A stretch of 52,035 bases of DNA from Roseimaritima sediminicola (GCF_009618275.1 NZ_WIAD01000041.1:1-52035), one strand, 5' to 3'; shown: positions 10,110 through 19,029, counted from the first letter of the stretch. Notes: generated from the letters alone by a model not told the origin. Made by a program: numbers and translations.

Positions 10110-10868
10110 ATGGCTGGTGAAGTCGCGGTGGTTCTGGCCGCCGGAAAAGGCACTCGGATGAAAAGCGACCTGCCGAAGGTGCTTTTTCCGGTCTGTGGAC
10201 GCCCCATGATCCACTTCGTTCTGGACGCCCTGAACAAAGCCGGTATCGGCGAACAGATCGTCGTCGTGGGCCACCGCGCCGACGACGTCCGCGAGGAACT
10301 CAAGGGCCGGCCGGGCAACGTGCGTTTTGCCCTCCAGGCGGAGCAGCTGGGCACGGGCCACGCCGTCCAGGTGTGTCGCGAGCAACTGGCCGGACACGAG
10401 GGCCCGGTTCTGGTGCTGGCCGGCGATTCGCCGCTGCTGCAGCCCGACAGCCTCCGCAAGCTGCTGGAGCATTTTCACCGCACCCGCCCCGGTCTGTTGC
10501 TGGGGACGCTGAAGAAAGACGACCCGCAGGGACTGGGACGCATCGTCCGCGACGATGCCGGCAACTTCCTGAAAATCGTCGAAGAAAAGGACGCTACCGA
10601 CCAACAGCGGCAGATCAACGAAGTCAACATGAGCACCTATCTGTTCGACGGACCGGCCCTGCTGAAGGCCCTGGACCGCTTGGACAACGACAACGCCCAG
10701 GGCGAATACTACTTGACCGACACGGTCGCCCTGCTGCGGGATGCTGGCCACGCGGTCGAAGCCCTGCCGGTGCTCCAGTCCTGCGAATCGCTCAGCATCA
10801 ACGATCGCGACGAATTGGCCCTGGTCGATGCCACGATGCGCCAGATGGGGTACGCCGACGATGCGTGA
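10110..10868 (+). CDS. GlmU-type sugar-phosphate nucleotidyltransferase, uridylyltransferase domain only
   Basis: The 252-residue product begins AVVLAAGKGTRMKSDLPKVL, the nucleotide-binding signature of GlmU N-terminal domains, and keeps QLGTGHAV, LAGDSPLL, GLGRIVRDD, IVEEKDA, NEVNMSTYLF and EYYLTD. It should form UDP-GlcNAc from GlcNAc-1-phosphate and UTP. The left-handed beta-helix acetyltransferase domain of full-length GlmU (about 450 residues) is missing, and the gene ends inside the next gene, so acetylation of glucosamine-1-phosphate must be done elsewhere. It overlaps prs by eight bases, implying translational coupling. Confidence 0.9.
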   Translation: MAGEVAVVLAAGKGTRMKSDLPKVLFPVCGRPMIHFVLDALNKAGIGEQIVVVGHRADDVREELKGRPGNVRFALQAEQLGTGHAVQVCREQLAGHEGPVLVLAGDSPLLQPDSLRKLLEHFHRTRPGLLLGTLKKDDPQGLGRIVRDDAGNFLKIVEEKDATDQQRQINEVNMSTYLFDGPALLKALDRLDNDNAQGEYYLTDTVALLRDAGHAVEALPVLQSCESLSINDRDELALVDATMRQMGYADDA

Positions 10869-11814
10869 GTTAAAAATCTTCAGCGGACGCAGCAACCCGG
10901 AACTGGCTCGCGAGATCTGCGACCACCTGCACTTGGCTCCGGCCGCCATCACGCTGGGCAAATTCCCCGACGGCGAGAACTTCTGCAAACTCGACGAAGA
11001 CGTTCGCGGTCGCGACGTGTTCTTGGTCCAGCCCACCTGCCCGCCGGTCAACGACAGTTTGATGGAACTGTTGATCATGATCGACTGCTGCAAACGCGCC
11101 AGTGCCGCTCGCATCACCGCGGTCGTCCCCTACTTTGGCTACGCCCGCCAAGACCGCAAGGACGAGGGCCGCGTACCGATCACGGCCAAGATGGTGGCCA
11201 ACCTGATCACCCGCGCCGGGGCGGACCGCGTGCTGACGATGGACCTGCACGCCGCTCAGATCCAAGGCTTCTTCGATGTCCCGGTCGACCACCTCTACGC
11301 CGCTCCGGTGCTGAACGATCACTTCCTCCAGCGCGGTTTCGACCGCGACGAAATCGTGGTCTGCAGCCCCGACGAAGGCAGCATCAAACGCGCCGTGGGC
11401 CACGCCAAACGACTCGGCGGGTCGCTGGCCATCCTCCACAAACGCCGCAGCAGCGCCCTGGAAGTCCAACAGAACACGATCATCGGCGGACCGGTCGAAG
11501 GCAAGATCGCGCTGATGTTCGACGACATGATCAGCACCGCCGGCAGCATCTGCGGTGCGGCGCGGCTGATCCGCGAGCACGGGGCTCGCGAAATCCATAT
11601 CGCCGCCACCCACGGGATCTTCTGCGGCCCGGCAATCGAACGCATCCAAGCCGCGCCGATCGATTCGATCATCGTCACCAACACCCTGCCGCTGCCGCCC
11701 GAGAAACAGCTGCCGAACGTCGTCCAGTTGTCCGTCGCTCCGCTGCTGGCCACGGCCATCAAACGCATCCACCACGACCAAAGCATCAGCGAACTGTTTC
11801 AGAGCAAGATCTGA
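10861..11814 (+). CDS. prs: Ribose-phosphate pyrophosphokinase (PRPP synthetase)
   Basis: The product is 317 residues, the normal length. It makes PRPP from ribose-5-phosphate and ATP. Conserved segments are IFSGRSNPELA, GKFPDGENF, the active-site loop YFGYARQDRKDEGRVPI, and the PRPP-binding loop IALMFDDMISTAGSI. ATG 10861 was chosen because it gives the canonical N-terminus; the frame extends to 10741 only within the upstream gene. Its product feeds PurF, and it is coupled to a nucleotide-sugar gene by an eight-base overlap. Confidence 0.97.
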   Translation: MRELKIFSGRSNPELAREICDHLHLAPAAITLGKFPDGENFCKLDEDVRGRDVFLVQPTCPPVNDSLMELLIMIDCCKRASAARITAVVPYFGYARQDRKDEGRVPITAKMVANLITRAGADRVLTMDLHAAQIQGFFDVPVDHLYAAPVLNDHFLQRGFDRDEIVVCSPDEGSIKRAVGHAKRLGGSLAILHKRRSSALEVQQNTIIGGPVEGKIALMFDDMISTAGSICGAARLIREHGAREIHIAATHGIFCGPAIERIQAAPIDSIIVTNTLPLPPEKQLPNVVQLSVAPLLATAIKRIHHDQSISELFQSKI

Positions 11815-11872
11815 GACGCGGCGGGATGACGAAAGTAAAGTTCAGTATAGAGGTCATGGAGCAGAATGCTGA

Positions 11873-11949
11873 ACCACTAATCTTCACTAATTGAACACTA
11901 ATGAGACTCGCCTAGGCAGATTAGTGTTGGATCAGTGCTGATTAGTGGT
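11873..11949. repeat. 77-bp imperfect inverted repeat between convergent genes
   Basis: Two 30-base arms (11873-11902 and 11920-11949) are reverse complements at 25 of 30 positions, ending in ACCACTAAT and built from repeated CACTAAT words, with a 17-base loop. It lies between the 3' ends of prs and the convergent DUF885 gene, where it could act as a transcript-ending hairpin, although no T-run follows. Confidence 0.8.
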
Positions 11950-11987
11950 CCCAAAACAATCGCTCGCTCGACTTGAAGCCAGCTCCG

Positions 11988-13907
11988 TCACTCCTCCCGC
12001 TGCTGCTGGAGCCAGGCTTCGATGCGTTGCTCCAGCAACGGTAGGGGAATGCTGCCGACGGCCAGGACTTGGTCGTGGAAGCTGCGGAGCTCGAAGCGGT
12101 CGCCCAGCTCGCGTTCGGCCCGCTCGCGCAGCTCGCGGATTTTTAATTCGCCCATCTTGTAGCCCAGCGCCTGGCCGGGCCAAGCGATGTAGCGGTCGAC
12201 TTCGGCGATGATGTTGTGGCGGCTGAGCGCCGTGTTCTCGGTCATGAACTCGATCGCCTGCTGCCGCGTCCAGCCCAAGTGGTGGATCCCGGTGTCGACG
12301 ACCAACCGGCACGCTCGCCATGCCTCCATGCTCAGCCGCCCGAACTCCTGATACGGGTCGGTATAAAATCCCATCTCCTTGCCCAACCACTCGCTGTACA
12401 GCGCCCAACCCTCAATGAAGGCCGTGAAATTGCTGTACCGGCGGATCGGATGCAGGTCATCCATTTCGGTCTGCAGAGCCAGCTGAAGGTGATGCCCGGG
12501 CACCGCTTCGTGCAGCGACAGGGCTTCTAATTGATACAGCGGTCGAGCCGACAAGTTGTAGGTGTTGACGTAATAGAATCCGGCTCGCTTGCCGTCGGCG
12601 CTGGGCGGCCAGTAGTACGCGCTGGTGGTCTGCGGCGCAACGTACTCGGGCACTTCGCGGATTCCGTAAGGCGTCCGCGGCAACTTGCCGAACATCTCCG
12701 GCAGCTTGCCATCGGCGGTTTTTAATATGTAGGCAACGTGCCGGAGCAGCTGCTGGCGGCTGGTCGCGTAGAACTGAGGGTCGGTCCGCAGGAATTCTAA
12801 AAACGCATCCAGGTCGCCTTCGAAATCCACAGCGCGACGCACCTCCTGCATCTCGCCGCGGATCCGCTGGACTTCGGCCAGTCCGATGCGGTGCACCTCT
12901 TCGGCCGTGATGTCCTCCAGTGTCGTGAACCAACGAACGCGGTTGGCATAGTACGCCTGGCCGTCGGGCAGGGCACGGGCGGCGATCGAACCGCGACAGG
13001 CCGGCACGTAGGTCTTGGTCATGAAATCCAAGAACCGCTCGTAGGCGGGAACCACGCTTTCGCGGATCGCTTCGGCCGCCGACGCTTTTAATGGTTCCCA
13101 GTCGCCCGCCGCGATTCCGCTGGGCCGAGCCTCGTTGTAGGGCGCGTACAGCAGGCTCTCGGTGGGGTCGTCGACCACATGCGGAGCGATTTGGTCCTGG
13201 ACTTCGCGAAGCACCACCGCCGGCAGGGTTCGTCCGCGGGCGATGCCCTCGCGCATCAGCTGGATCTGTTGCTCGGCGTAGCGTTCGAAGTCGGCCAGGC
13301 GAGCGTTGTAGTTTTGAAAATCCTGCTTGCTCTTGGGCTGCATCGTTCGCGGCAGTTCCGGGAACGTGATGTGAAAGCCCTCGCGATTGGTGATCGGAAT
13401 TAAATGCGCGTCGAACCGAACGTCGTCCAGTTGCCCCTGCAGCCGTCGCCGCAGCACCTCGTGGTCGACGCGGCCGCTATCGCTTAAGTGAGACGGATCG
13501 ATCGCTTCGAGTCGCTTTAGGAAAGCCGCTCGCTGAACCATTCGCTGCTGGATCGCGCCGAGCGAATCGTCGGGCAGCCGGTCTTGGCCGCGAGGATCGC
13601 CGGCATCGGTCGCCAACAAGGGATCGGCCACCAGCTCCGCATCCCAGACCTCGTCGAGCAACTGTTGCAGTTGCTGCGAAGCGTCAGCGTACTGCTGGGC
13701 TTGCGCAGGCCGAGGCAGGACCGATAGGACGAAAGCCAGCACGATAGCGACAGACCCCGGCAGCGAGCCTCTGGCAACGGCGACAGGCGATAACCAGCGG
13801 CGGCAGTGCAAACGCACATGCAAAAGCAAACGCAAACGCAATAGCAAAACGATCTCCTTGCGAACAAGCGAGCGATAACAGCGAATGTAAGGATCGTAGG
13901 CAGCCAT
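11988..13907 (-). CDS. Secreted DUF885-family putative metallopeptidase
   Basis: The product is 639 residues from ATG 13907. The signature HEAVPGHHLQLAL near residue 466 is the zinc-site-like motif of DUF885 proteins, which resemble gluzincin peptidases. A signal peptide is visible (IVLAFVLSVLPRPAQA followed by QQ). The segment before it (LLLRLRLLLHVRLH) is encoded by GCAAAC-type hexamer repeats, and GTG at 13817 or TTG at 13811 would give a more normal signal peptide; the real start may be one of these. It is divergent from the membrane protein at 14005. Exported to periplasm; substrate unknown. Confidence 0.87.
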   Translation of the reverse strand: MAAYDPYIRCYRSLVRKEIVLLLRLRLLLHVRLHCRRWLSPVAVARGSLPGSVAIVLAFVLSVLPRPAQAQQYADASQQLQQLLDEVWDAELVADPLLATDAGDPRGQDRLPDDSLGAIQQRMVQRAAFLKRLEAIDPSHLSDSGRVDHEVLRRRLQGQLDDVRFDAHLIPITNREGFHITFPELPRTMQPKSKQDFQNYNARLADFERYAEQQIQLMREGIARGRTLPAVVLREVQDQIAPHVVDDPTESLLYAPYNEARPSGIAAGDWEPLKASAAEAIRESVVPAYERFLDFMTKTYVPACRGSIAARALPDGQAYYANRVRWFTTLEDITAEEVHRIGLAEVQRIRGEMQEVRRAVDFEGDLDAFLEFLRTDPQFYATSRQQLLRHVAYILKTADGKLPEMFGKLPRTPYGIREVPEYVAPQTTSAYYWPPSADGKRAGFYYVNTYNLSARPLYQLEALSLHEAVPGHHLQLALQTEMDDLHPIRRYSNFTAFIEGWALYSEWLGKEMGFYTDPYQEFGRLSMEAWRACRLVVDTGIHHLGWTRQQAIEFMTENTALSRHNIIAEVDRYIAWPGQALGYKMGELKIRELRERAERELGDRFELRSFHDQVLAVGSIPLPLLEQRIEAWLQQQREE

Positions 13908-14004
13908 TGTAATGACAAAAAGGCGAGGGAAGAGAACGCGGAGGGCGACTTCGCAAGCTAGTTTTGTACAGCCCCCCACACCGTCCTCGCTTCCCCCGGC
14001 CGTC

Positions 14005-16101
14005 ATGTTCGCTTCGCCACGTCGCCTGCAAGCTCTTCCCTTCGTGGCAGCCACGCTCCTGGGCGCCTTCCTGGTGTTTCAGGTCCAACCGGTGATCAGC
14101 AAGACCGTGCTGCCCTGGTTCGGTGGCTCGCCGGCGGTGTGGACCACCTGCATGCTGTTCTTCCAACTGCTGCTCTTCGGCGGTTACCTGTATGCACACC
14201 TGTTGGTTCAACACGTTCCGCGGCGTCTGCAGGGCATCGTGCATGCGGGGCTCTTGATCGCCGCCGTGCTGTCCCTGCCGATTCAGCCCGCCGAGTCGTG
14301 GAAACCGCGTGGCGAGGTGATGCCGGTTCCCTATCTGCTGATGTTGCTGACCGTGCACGTCGGCTTGCCGTACTTTGTGCTAGCCAGCACCGGTCCTTTG
14401 GTCCAAGCCTGGCTGGCCCGGCGGCAGCGCGATCCCGGTGTGTATCGGCTGTACGCCTACAGCAATATTGGTTCGCTGACGGCTCTGGTCAGCTATCCGA
14501 TCCTGGTCGAACCGCTGTTGCCGGTGGGTGGTCAATCGCTGCTGTGGTCTTTGCTGTTCTGCGGATTCGCCTTGGTGCAAGGATTGTTGGCGTTGTGGTT
14601 TGCCGGTGCCGCCGCGGGCGTTGACTCTGCCGGCACGCAGCACAAACCGCAAACAACCGCACCGGCGGTACGGCCGTCGCGTTACCGCCGCGTCTGTTGG
14701 CTGCTGCTGCCGGCCCTGGCGTCGGTGGGACTGTTGGCCGTTACCAACCATCTTTGTCAGGACGTGGCCGTGATCCCGTTCCTGTGGGTCCTGCCGCTCA
14801 GCCTGTACCTGCTCAGTTTCATCATCTGTTTTGATCGGCCGCGCTGGTATCGTCCGCGGCCTTGGGCGGCGCTGCTGCTCGCCTGCGTGGCGGGTCTGAT
14901 CGTGCTGGCCGCAACGCCGCTGAGCCACTGGATTGTGTTGGATGCGGCCCTGCACGTGACGGCCCTGATGGCCCTGTGCATGCTGTGTCACGGCGAGGTC
15001 TCGCGGTTGAAACCGTCGCCGAGTCGGCTGACGCAGTACTACTTGATGCTGAGTGCCGGCGGGGCGCTGGGCGGCTTGAGCGTGGGACTGCTGTGCCCGC
15101 TAGTGCTGACCAGCTATGCCGAACGTTCGATCTGCCTGGCCCTGGCCGCCGCCGTGGCCACGGCGATCTGCATCGGTTACCGCCCCCGACGGACGCGTCT
15201 GGCCGACTACGACCTGCGACGCGTCCGCGCGATGCGTGGCGGACTGCTGGCCATGGTTTTGATCGTGCTGTACGCCGCCAGCGACGCCGGTCCTGCCGGC
15301 GTGGCCGCGTCCAGCCGAAACTTCTTCGGCGTTCTGCGAGTGGTTCAAATGGACGACTGCGTGGCCATGATGCACGGCCGCACCATGCACGGCTTGCAGG
15401 TTTCCGCTGCACCGAGCCAGCCGACGACGTACTACGGGCGCGAGAGTGGGATCGGCCGCGTCCTGATGGCCTGTGGGCGCTCATCCCACGACAACGGCGA
15501 AGGTCTACGCGTCGCCGGCGTCGGCTTGGGTTGCGGGACGCTGGCCAGTTACGGCCGGCCGGGCGATCGGTTTGACTTCATCGAAATCAATCCCGACGTC
15601 ATCCGGATGTCGAAGGATCATTTCAGCTTCCTCGCCGATTCGCAGGCCGAAATTAATTTACTGCTGGGCGATGGCCGGCTGCTGCTGGAGGAGCAGGCCG
15701 AGGCCAGCTACGACGTGATCGCGTTGGACGCCTTCAGCAGCGACTCCGTGCCGGCTCACCTGCTCACGCGCGAAGCCTTCGCGCTGTACCGTTCGCGGCT
15801 CGGCGACCGGGGCGTCTTGGTCGTGCACGTCACCAACCGCCACCTGAACTTGCCGCCGGTCGTCCACCGTTTGGCCGCCGATGCCGGCTGGTCCAGCGCG
15901 TTGGTGTCCTCACAGGGCGACATGGATCAACACACTCTGGCCGCCCAGTGGATGGTCATCGCCAAAGCAGATCACCCGCTGTGGAGCTCCCCCGAACTCG
16001 AACCGTGGCCCACCGCCCCCGCCCCGCAGCGCCGGCAAGGCCCGCTGTGGACCGACGACTACCACGACCTGCTCAGCATCGTCCGCCTCCGCTCCCGCTA
16101 G
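14005..16101 (+). CDS. Fused multi-TM/spermidine synthase-like protein
   Basis: The product is 698 residues from ATG 14005. Residues about 1-420 contain ten or more hydrophobic segments (for example LLGAFLVFQVQPVISKTVLP, LLLACVAGLIVLAA). Residues about 470-690 are a spermidine synthase-like Rossmann domain, with VAGVGLGCGTLASYG as SAM-binding loop, DFIEINPDVIRM, and VIALDAFSSDSVPAHLLT. The family is common but its reaction is unproven; polyamine transfer by a membrane-bound enzyme is only an inference. An upstream ATG at 13912 was rejected because it lies four bases from the divergent start and leaves no room for promoters. The stop is followed by family A repeats. Confidence 0.9.
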   Translation: MFASPRRLQALPFVAATLLGAFLVFQVQPVISKTVLPWFGGSPAVWTTCMLFFQLLLFGGYLYAHLLVQHVPRRLQGIVHAGLLIAAVLSLPIQPAESWKPRGEVMPVPYLLMLLTVHVGLPYFVLASTGPLVQAWLARRQRDPGVYRLYAYSNIGSLTALVSYPILVEPLLPVGGQSLLWSLLFCGFALVQGLLALWFAGAAAGVDSAGTQHKPQTTAPAVRPSRYRRVCWLLLPALASVGLLAVTNHLCQDVAVIPFLWVLPLSLYLLSFIICFDRPRWYRPRPWAALLLACVAGLIVLAATPLSHWIVLDAALHVTALMALCMLCHGEVSRLKPSPSRLTQYYLMLSAGGALGGLSVGLLCPLVLTSYAERSICLALAAAVATAICIGYRPRRTRLADYDLRRVRAMRGGLLAMVLIVLYAASDAGPAGVAASSRNFFGVLRVVQMDDCVAMMHGRTMHGLQVSAAPSQPTTYYGRESGIGRVLMACGRSSHDNGEGLRVAGVGLGCGTLASYGRPGDRFDFIEINPDVIRMSKDHFSFLADSQAEINLLLGDGRLLLEEQAEASYDVIALDAFSSDSVPAHLLTREAFALYRSRLGDRGVLVVHVTNRHLNLPPVVHRLAADAGWSSALVSSQGDMDQHTLAAQWMVIAKADHPLWSSPELEPWPTAPAPQRRQGPLWTDDYHDLLSIVRLRSR

Positions 16102-16108
16102 AAAAACC

Positions 16109-16187
16109 AGTGGCATAGGCTTCCAGCCTGTGAAAAGTGGCATAGGCTTCCAGCCTGTGAACAGTGGCATAGGCTTCCAGCCTGTGA
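16109..16187. repeat. Family A hairpin repeats, three units
   Basis: Three tandem GTGGCATAGGCTTCCAGCCT units (the AGGCT-TCC-AGCCT strand) start eight bases after the stop codon of the preceding gene. They are on the opposite strand to the block at 2173-2264. Confidence 0.9.
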
Positions 16188-16224
16188 AAAAAAGAGTCCT
16201 GTCCCGCGTCTCCCCGCGTTTGCT

Positions 16225-16295
16225 CCCCTCTCCCCCAAAGCGCGGCGAGCTTTAGCGAGTCAAGCTTTGGGGGAGAGGGGCTGGGGGTGAGGGGG
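16225..16295. repeat. REP-like element R2
   Basis: Same design as R1: CCCCTCTCCCCC arm, inner stem AAAGC/GCTTT, loop GGCGAGCTTTAGCGAG, then a four-tract G-rich arm. It is inverted relative to R3 at 16565. Confidence 0.88.
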
Positions 16296-16297
16296 CG

Positions 16298-16558
16298 TCA
16301 GTCGGAGCCGAGTCGCTGCTGAACCGCCGCGACGATTCTCGCCCGCACCGAGTCGATATCCTGGGTGATCTCAAAACCGTGAAAACGCAAAGTTTCGTAA
16401 CCGAGTTCTCGAAAGTAGCGATCGCGCTGCGCATCACGTGCCCGGCCCTGGACCGTTAAGTGATCGCTGCCATCGACATCGATACTCCTCCCCGGGCTCC
16501 GCGTACGATGACATGGAATCGGCATGCACATCTTAGCGGGACGATCCAACTGTTGCAC
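16298..16558 (-). pseudogene. Truncated DUF559 (Vsr-like endonuclease fold) remnant
   Basis: The open frame codes for 86 residues, and only the C-terminal part resembles DUF559: VDGSDHLTVQGRARDAQRDR, then RELGYETLRFHGFEI and an amphipathic helix. Intact members are about 110-130 residues and begin with an LRRxxTxAExxLW helix, which is absent here. In the next frame upstream, RFHVIVRGARGG looks more like the missing strand, so a frameshift is likely near 16480-16500. The stop codon is two bases from REP R2 and the upstream end meets R3. It is likely non-functional, although a short product cannot be excluded. Confidence 0.65.
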
Positions 16559-16564
16559 CGGAGG

Positions 16565-16632
16565 CCCCTCACCCCCAACCCCTCTCCCCGGATCTTGGCT
16601 CGCTTAGGCTCGCCGCGCCCCGGGGAGAGGGG
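16565..16632. repeat. REP-like element R3 (inverted relative to R2)
   Basis: Reads CCCCTCACCCCC, then CCCTCTCCCC, a GGCTCGCTTAGGCTCGCC loop and GGGGAGAGGGG, the reverse orientation of R2. The inner stem is poorly paired in this copy. With R2 it frames the DUF559 remnant. Confidence 0.85.
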
Positions 16633-16660
16633 AGTAAACGAGAAATAGATTGAAAGGTGA

Positions 16661-16713
16661 ACAGTGGCATAGGCTTCCAGCCTGTGAACAGTGGCATAGG
16701 CTTCCAGCCTGTG
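16661..16713. repeat. Family A hairpin repeats, two units
   Basis: Two AGGCT-TCC-AGCCT units in tandem, same orientation as at 16109. The second is part of the 70-bp duplication. Confidence 0.9.
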
Positions 16714-16761
16714 AAAAAAAGAGTCCTGCCCCGCGTCTCCCCGCGCTTGCTCCCCGCGAAC

Positions 16762-17481
16762 TCAAGCCGTCTCTCGGATCGCCGACCGAATAAACTCGTT
16801 GACGGCCGAGGGGTGCGTCAGCGTGATCAGGTGGCCTCCGCCACGCACGACCGTGTCGGGCTGAGTATACCGCATCGGCAGCACCCAATCGCGGTCGCCA
16901 TGGATGTGGCGCACCGGGCAGTCGACGGCCGGGGCGGATTGCCAGTCCAGCACTCGGGCCAGCGACCAGCGGAGCACGGCCGGCTCGGAACTTCGGAACT
17001 GTCGCATCAAGCCCGAGGTGCGAGGAGCGAAGCGTTTTGCCAGCTCCGAAGCGATCGGGACGCAGCACGCCTGCAGGACGCGCACCGGGATCAGCGGAAT
17101 CAGCGGCTTCAACGGCCGAGCCCCTCGCGCCAACCGCGACAGCTCGGCAGGCGCCCGCACACTGCCGATCAAGATGACAGCCCGAGGTTTCAAACGTTCC
17201 GCAACGTGCAGCGCAATAATTCCTCCAAAGGAAGCGCCGCCGATGACGCCTTCTGCGTGAGCCTGCAGGTCCTCGGCGAGTCGGTCGCAGTACGAGTCCA
17301 GCGTGTCGCTCGGCTGGGGAATCGGCCACTGCGGAACCACCAATTGCGGGAATGCCCTTTTCTGCGGAACAAACATATTGGCATCCGCAGCCAACCCAGA
17401 AAACAGAATCAGCGGTGGGGATGGTTGCTTCGACACAGACAACTCCTGAACCGCGGACTTGCCAGCGGACTTGAAGTTCAT
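16762..17481 (-). CDS. Alpha/beta-hydrolase
   Basis: The product is 239 residues from ATG 17481. The nucleophile elbow is GGASFGGII near residue 82, the acid is probably in HIHGDRDWVLP, and the His in GGGHLITLTHP completes a plausible Ser-Asp-His triad. A short oxyanion-type strand LILFSGLAADA precedes. No signal peptide is seen, so it is probably cytosolic. Substrate unknown. It follows the sulfatase gene on the same strand after a spacing of 63 bases in the reverse sense (hydrolase downstream of sulfatase). Confidence 0.83.
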   Translation of the reverse strand: MNFKSAGKSAVQELSVSKQPSPPLILFSGLAADANMFVPQKRAFPQLVVPQWPIPQPSDTLDSYCDRLAEDLQAHAEGVIGGASFGGIIALHVAERLKPRAVILIGSVRAPAELSRLARGARPLKPLIPLIPVRVLQACCVPIASELAKRFAPRTSGLMRQFRSSEPAVLRWSLARVLDWQSAPAVDCPVRHIHGDRDWVLPMRYTQPDTVVRGGGHLITLTHPSAVNEFIRSAIRETA

Positions 17482-17516
17482 CAAAGCCCGGCGAATTCAG
17501 CGGCGCGGCCTACTTA

Positions 17517-17544
17517 CCAACAACCAACAACCAACAACCAACAA
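17517..17544. repeat. CCAACAA heptamers, four units, abutting a stop codon
   Basis: Four perfect heptamers end at base 17544; the sulfatase stop codon (TAG on the minus strand) occupies 17547-17545, with no base between. Confidence 0.92.
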
Positions 17545-19029
17545 CTACTTCTGCCAGGGGACGTGACCGGCGTTTTGGATGTGAAGCCGCAGCCGGGCCG
17601 AGAGCTCGCGGTACACCTTGGGATGCTTGGTCCGCAGGTCCTCTTGCTCGAGCGGATCCTGCTGCAAGTGGAACAGCTGCATCGGCTCGTAGGGCGTGTT
17701 GTGGACCAGCTTGTACGGACCGCGACGCAGGGCTTGAATCGTTAACCCGCCGAACTGGACGCCGCCTTCGCGACGAACGAAATAGATCTCCCGCTCGGGC
17801 CAAGCCGCCTGCGGATCCTCGACCAGCGGCAACAGCGAACGGCCATCCAAATCTTCGGGCGGCGTGGCCGTGGTCGCCTGACAGATCGTGGGCAGCAGAT
17901 CCACCGTCGATGCCAAGCGGCCGGAGCGCGAACCGGCCTCGGTGTGACCGGGCCAGCGAATGCAGAACGGCACGCGCAGCCCGCCTTCGTACATCATGCC
18001 CTTGCCCCCGCGCAGCGGCCCGTTGTTCGCGCCGACATTCAACTGCCCGCCGTTGTCGCTGGTAAAGATGACCAGCGTCTCCTTGCTCTGCTCCGTCTCT
18101 TCCAGCGCCGCCAACACCCGGCCGATGCCGGCATCCATGTGCTCGATCAGCGCCACCAGGGCCGCTCGCCGAGCATCGATTCCGGGCTGCCGATCGAGCA
18201 CCTTCTGCTTCCAATCCTCGGGCGGTTGGATCGGCGTGTGCGGGGCGTTGTAGGCCAGGTACAGCATCCAGGGTCGCGTCGAGTCCTGTTGCTCGCGAAC
18301 GAAGTCGACGGCCCACTGCGAAAACAGATCCGTCGCGTGCCCCTCGGGGTCGATCTGCTCGCGATCCGAACGCATGTAGTTGTTGCCGTGGCGCCGGTGG
18401 TCGTAGTAGTCGTCCATCATGTCGCCGAGAAAGCCGTCGAAGGACGCAAAGCCGCGGCTGAGCGGATGGTTTTCCGGTTCCAGCCCCAAGTGCCATTTGC
18501 CTACCGCCTTGGTCTTGTAACCAGCGTCGGCCAGGACCGAGGCCAGCGTCGGACGGCGCTGCTGGAGGTAGCCCCAGTTGTTGTCGGCGTGGGTGCGAAT
18601 CACGCCGGGTACCCCCACGCGGTCCGGGTAACAACCGCTGAGCACCGCCGCGCGGGTCGGCGAACACACACAGCAATTGGCATAAAAGCGGTCCAGCGTC
18701 AGCCCCTCGGCAAACAATTGGTCCAGGTGCGGCGTCCGCATGTCCTGCGCCCCCTGACAGGCCAGATCGCCAAAGCCCAGGTCATCGGCGATGATCACCA
18801 GGACGTTGGGCCGATCCTTTGCCCCTTCGGCGGCGTCCGCCGCGGAGTCGTGCGGAGATCCGGCGGCCGGCGGCGCTTGTGATGCCTTTGATGCCTTTGA
18901 TGCCTTTGAAGCTTGTGATGCTTGTGATGCTTGCGGAGCCGACGGGCCCGCTTCGGTGTCCGCCAGCGCCAACGGCGCCAGCAAAGTCAAGAAGAGGCCA
19001 AACAGCCCGCAAAACCGGAAGAACATAGG
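17545..19029 (-). CDS. Secreted sulfatase (arylsulfatase A type)
   Basis: The product is 494 residues from ATG 19029. It has a signal peptide (FCGLFGLFLTLLAPLALA), then an Ala/Ser/Lys-rich linker (SQASKASKASKASQ) encoded by 9-base tandem repeats, then the sulfatase fold from NVLVIIADDLGFGD. The formylglycine motif is CSPTR, near residue 119, followed by AAVLSGCYPDRVG; KWHLG and TSDNGG also match. The cysteine must be converted to formylglycine by a maturase not present in this window. It likely removes sulfate from polysaccharides in the periplasm. An alternative start 11 codons upstream exists. Confidence 0.95.
   Translation of the reverse strand, partial: PMFFRFCGLFGLFLTLLAPLALADTEAGPSAPQASQASQASKASKASKASQAPPAAGSPHDSAADAAEGAKDRPNVLVIIADDLGFGDLACQGAQDMRTPHLDQLFAEGLTLDRFYANCCVCSPTRAAVLSGCYPDRVGVPGVIRTHADNNWGYLQQRRPTLASVLADAGYKTKAVGKWHLGLEPENHPLSRGFASFDGFLGDMMDDYYDHRRHGNNYMRSDREQIDPEGHATDLFSQWAVDFVREQQDSTRPWMLYLAYNAPHTPIQPPEDWKQKVLDRQPGIDARRAALVALIEHMDAGIGRVLAALEETEQSKETLVIFTSDNGGQLNVGANNGPLRGGKGMMYEGGLRVPFCIRWPGHTEAGSRSGRLASTVDLLPTICQATTATPPEDLDGRSLLPLVEDPQAAWPEREIYFVRREGGVQFGGLTIQALRRGPYKLVHNTPYEPMQLFHLQQDPLEQEDLRTKHPKVYRELSARLRLHIQNAGHVPWQK

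Larger units (their letters stand above)
16159..16755. repeat. 70-bp direct duplication flanking the REP/DUF559 nest
   Basis: Bases 16159-16228 and 16686-16755 are identical at 68 of 70 positions. Each holds one family A unit, a run of seven A, GAGTCCTG and CGCGTCTCCCCGCG. The right copy continues into the 3' end of the hydrolase gene at 16762. The left copy breaks off exactly where REP element R2 begins, at a shared CTCCCC. The pair brackets R2, the DUF559 remnant and R3. Confidence 0.85.
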
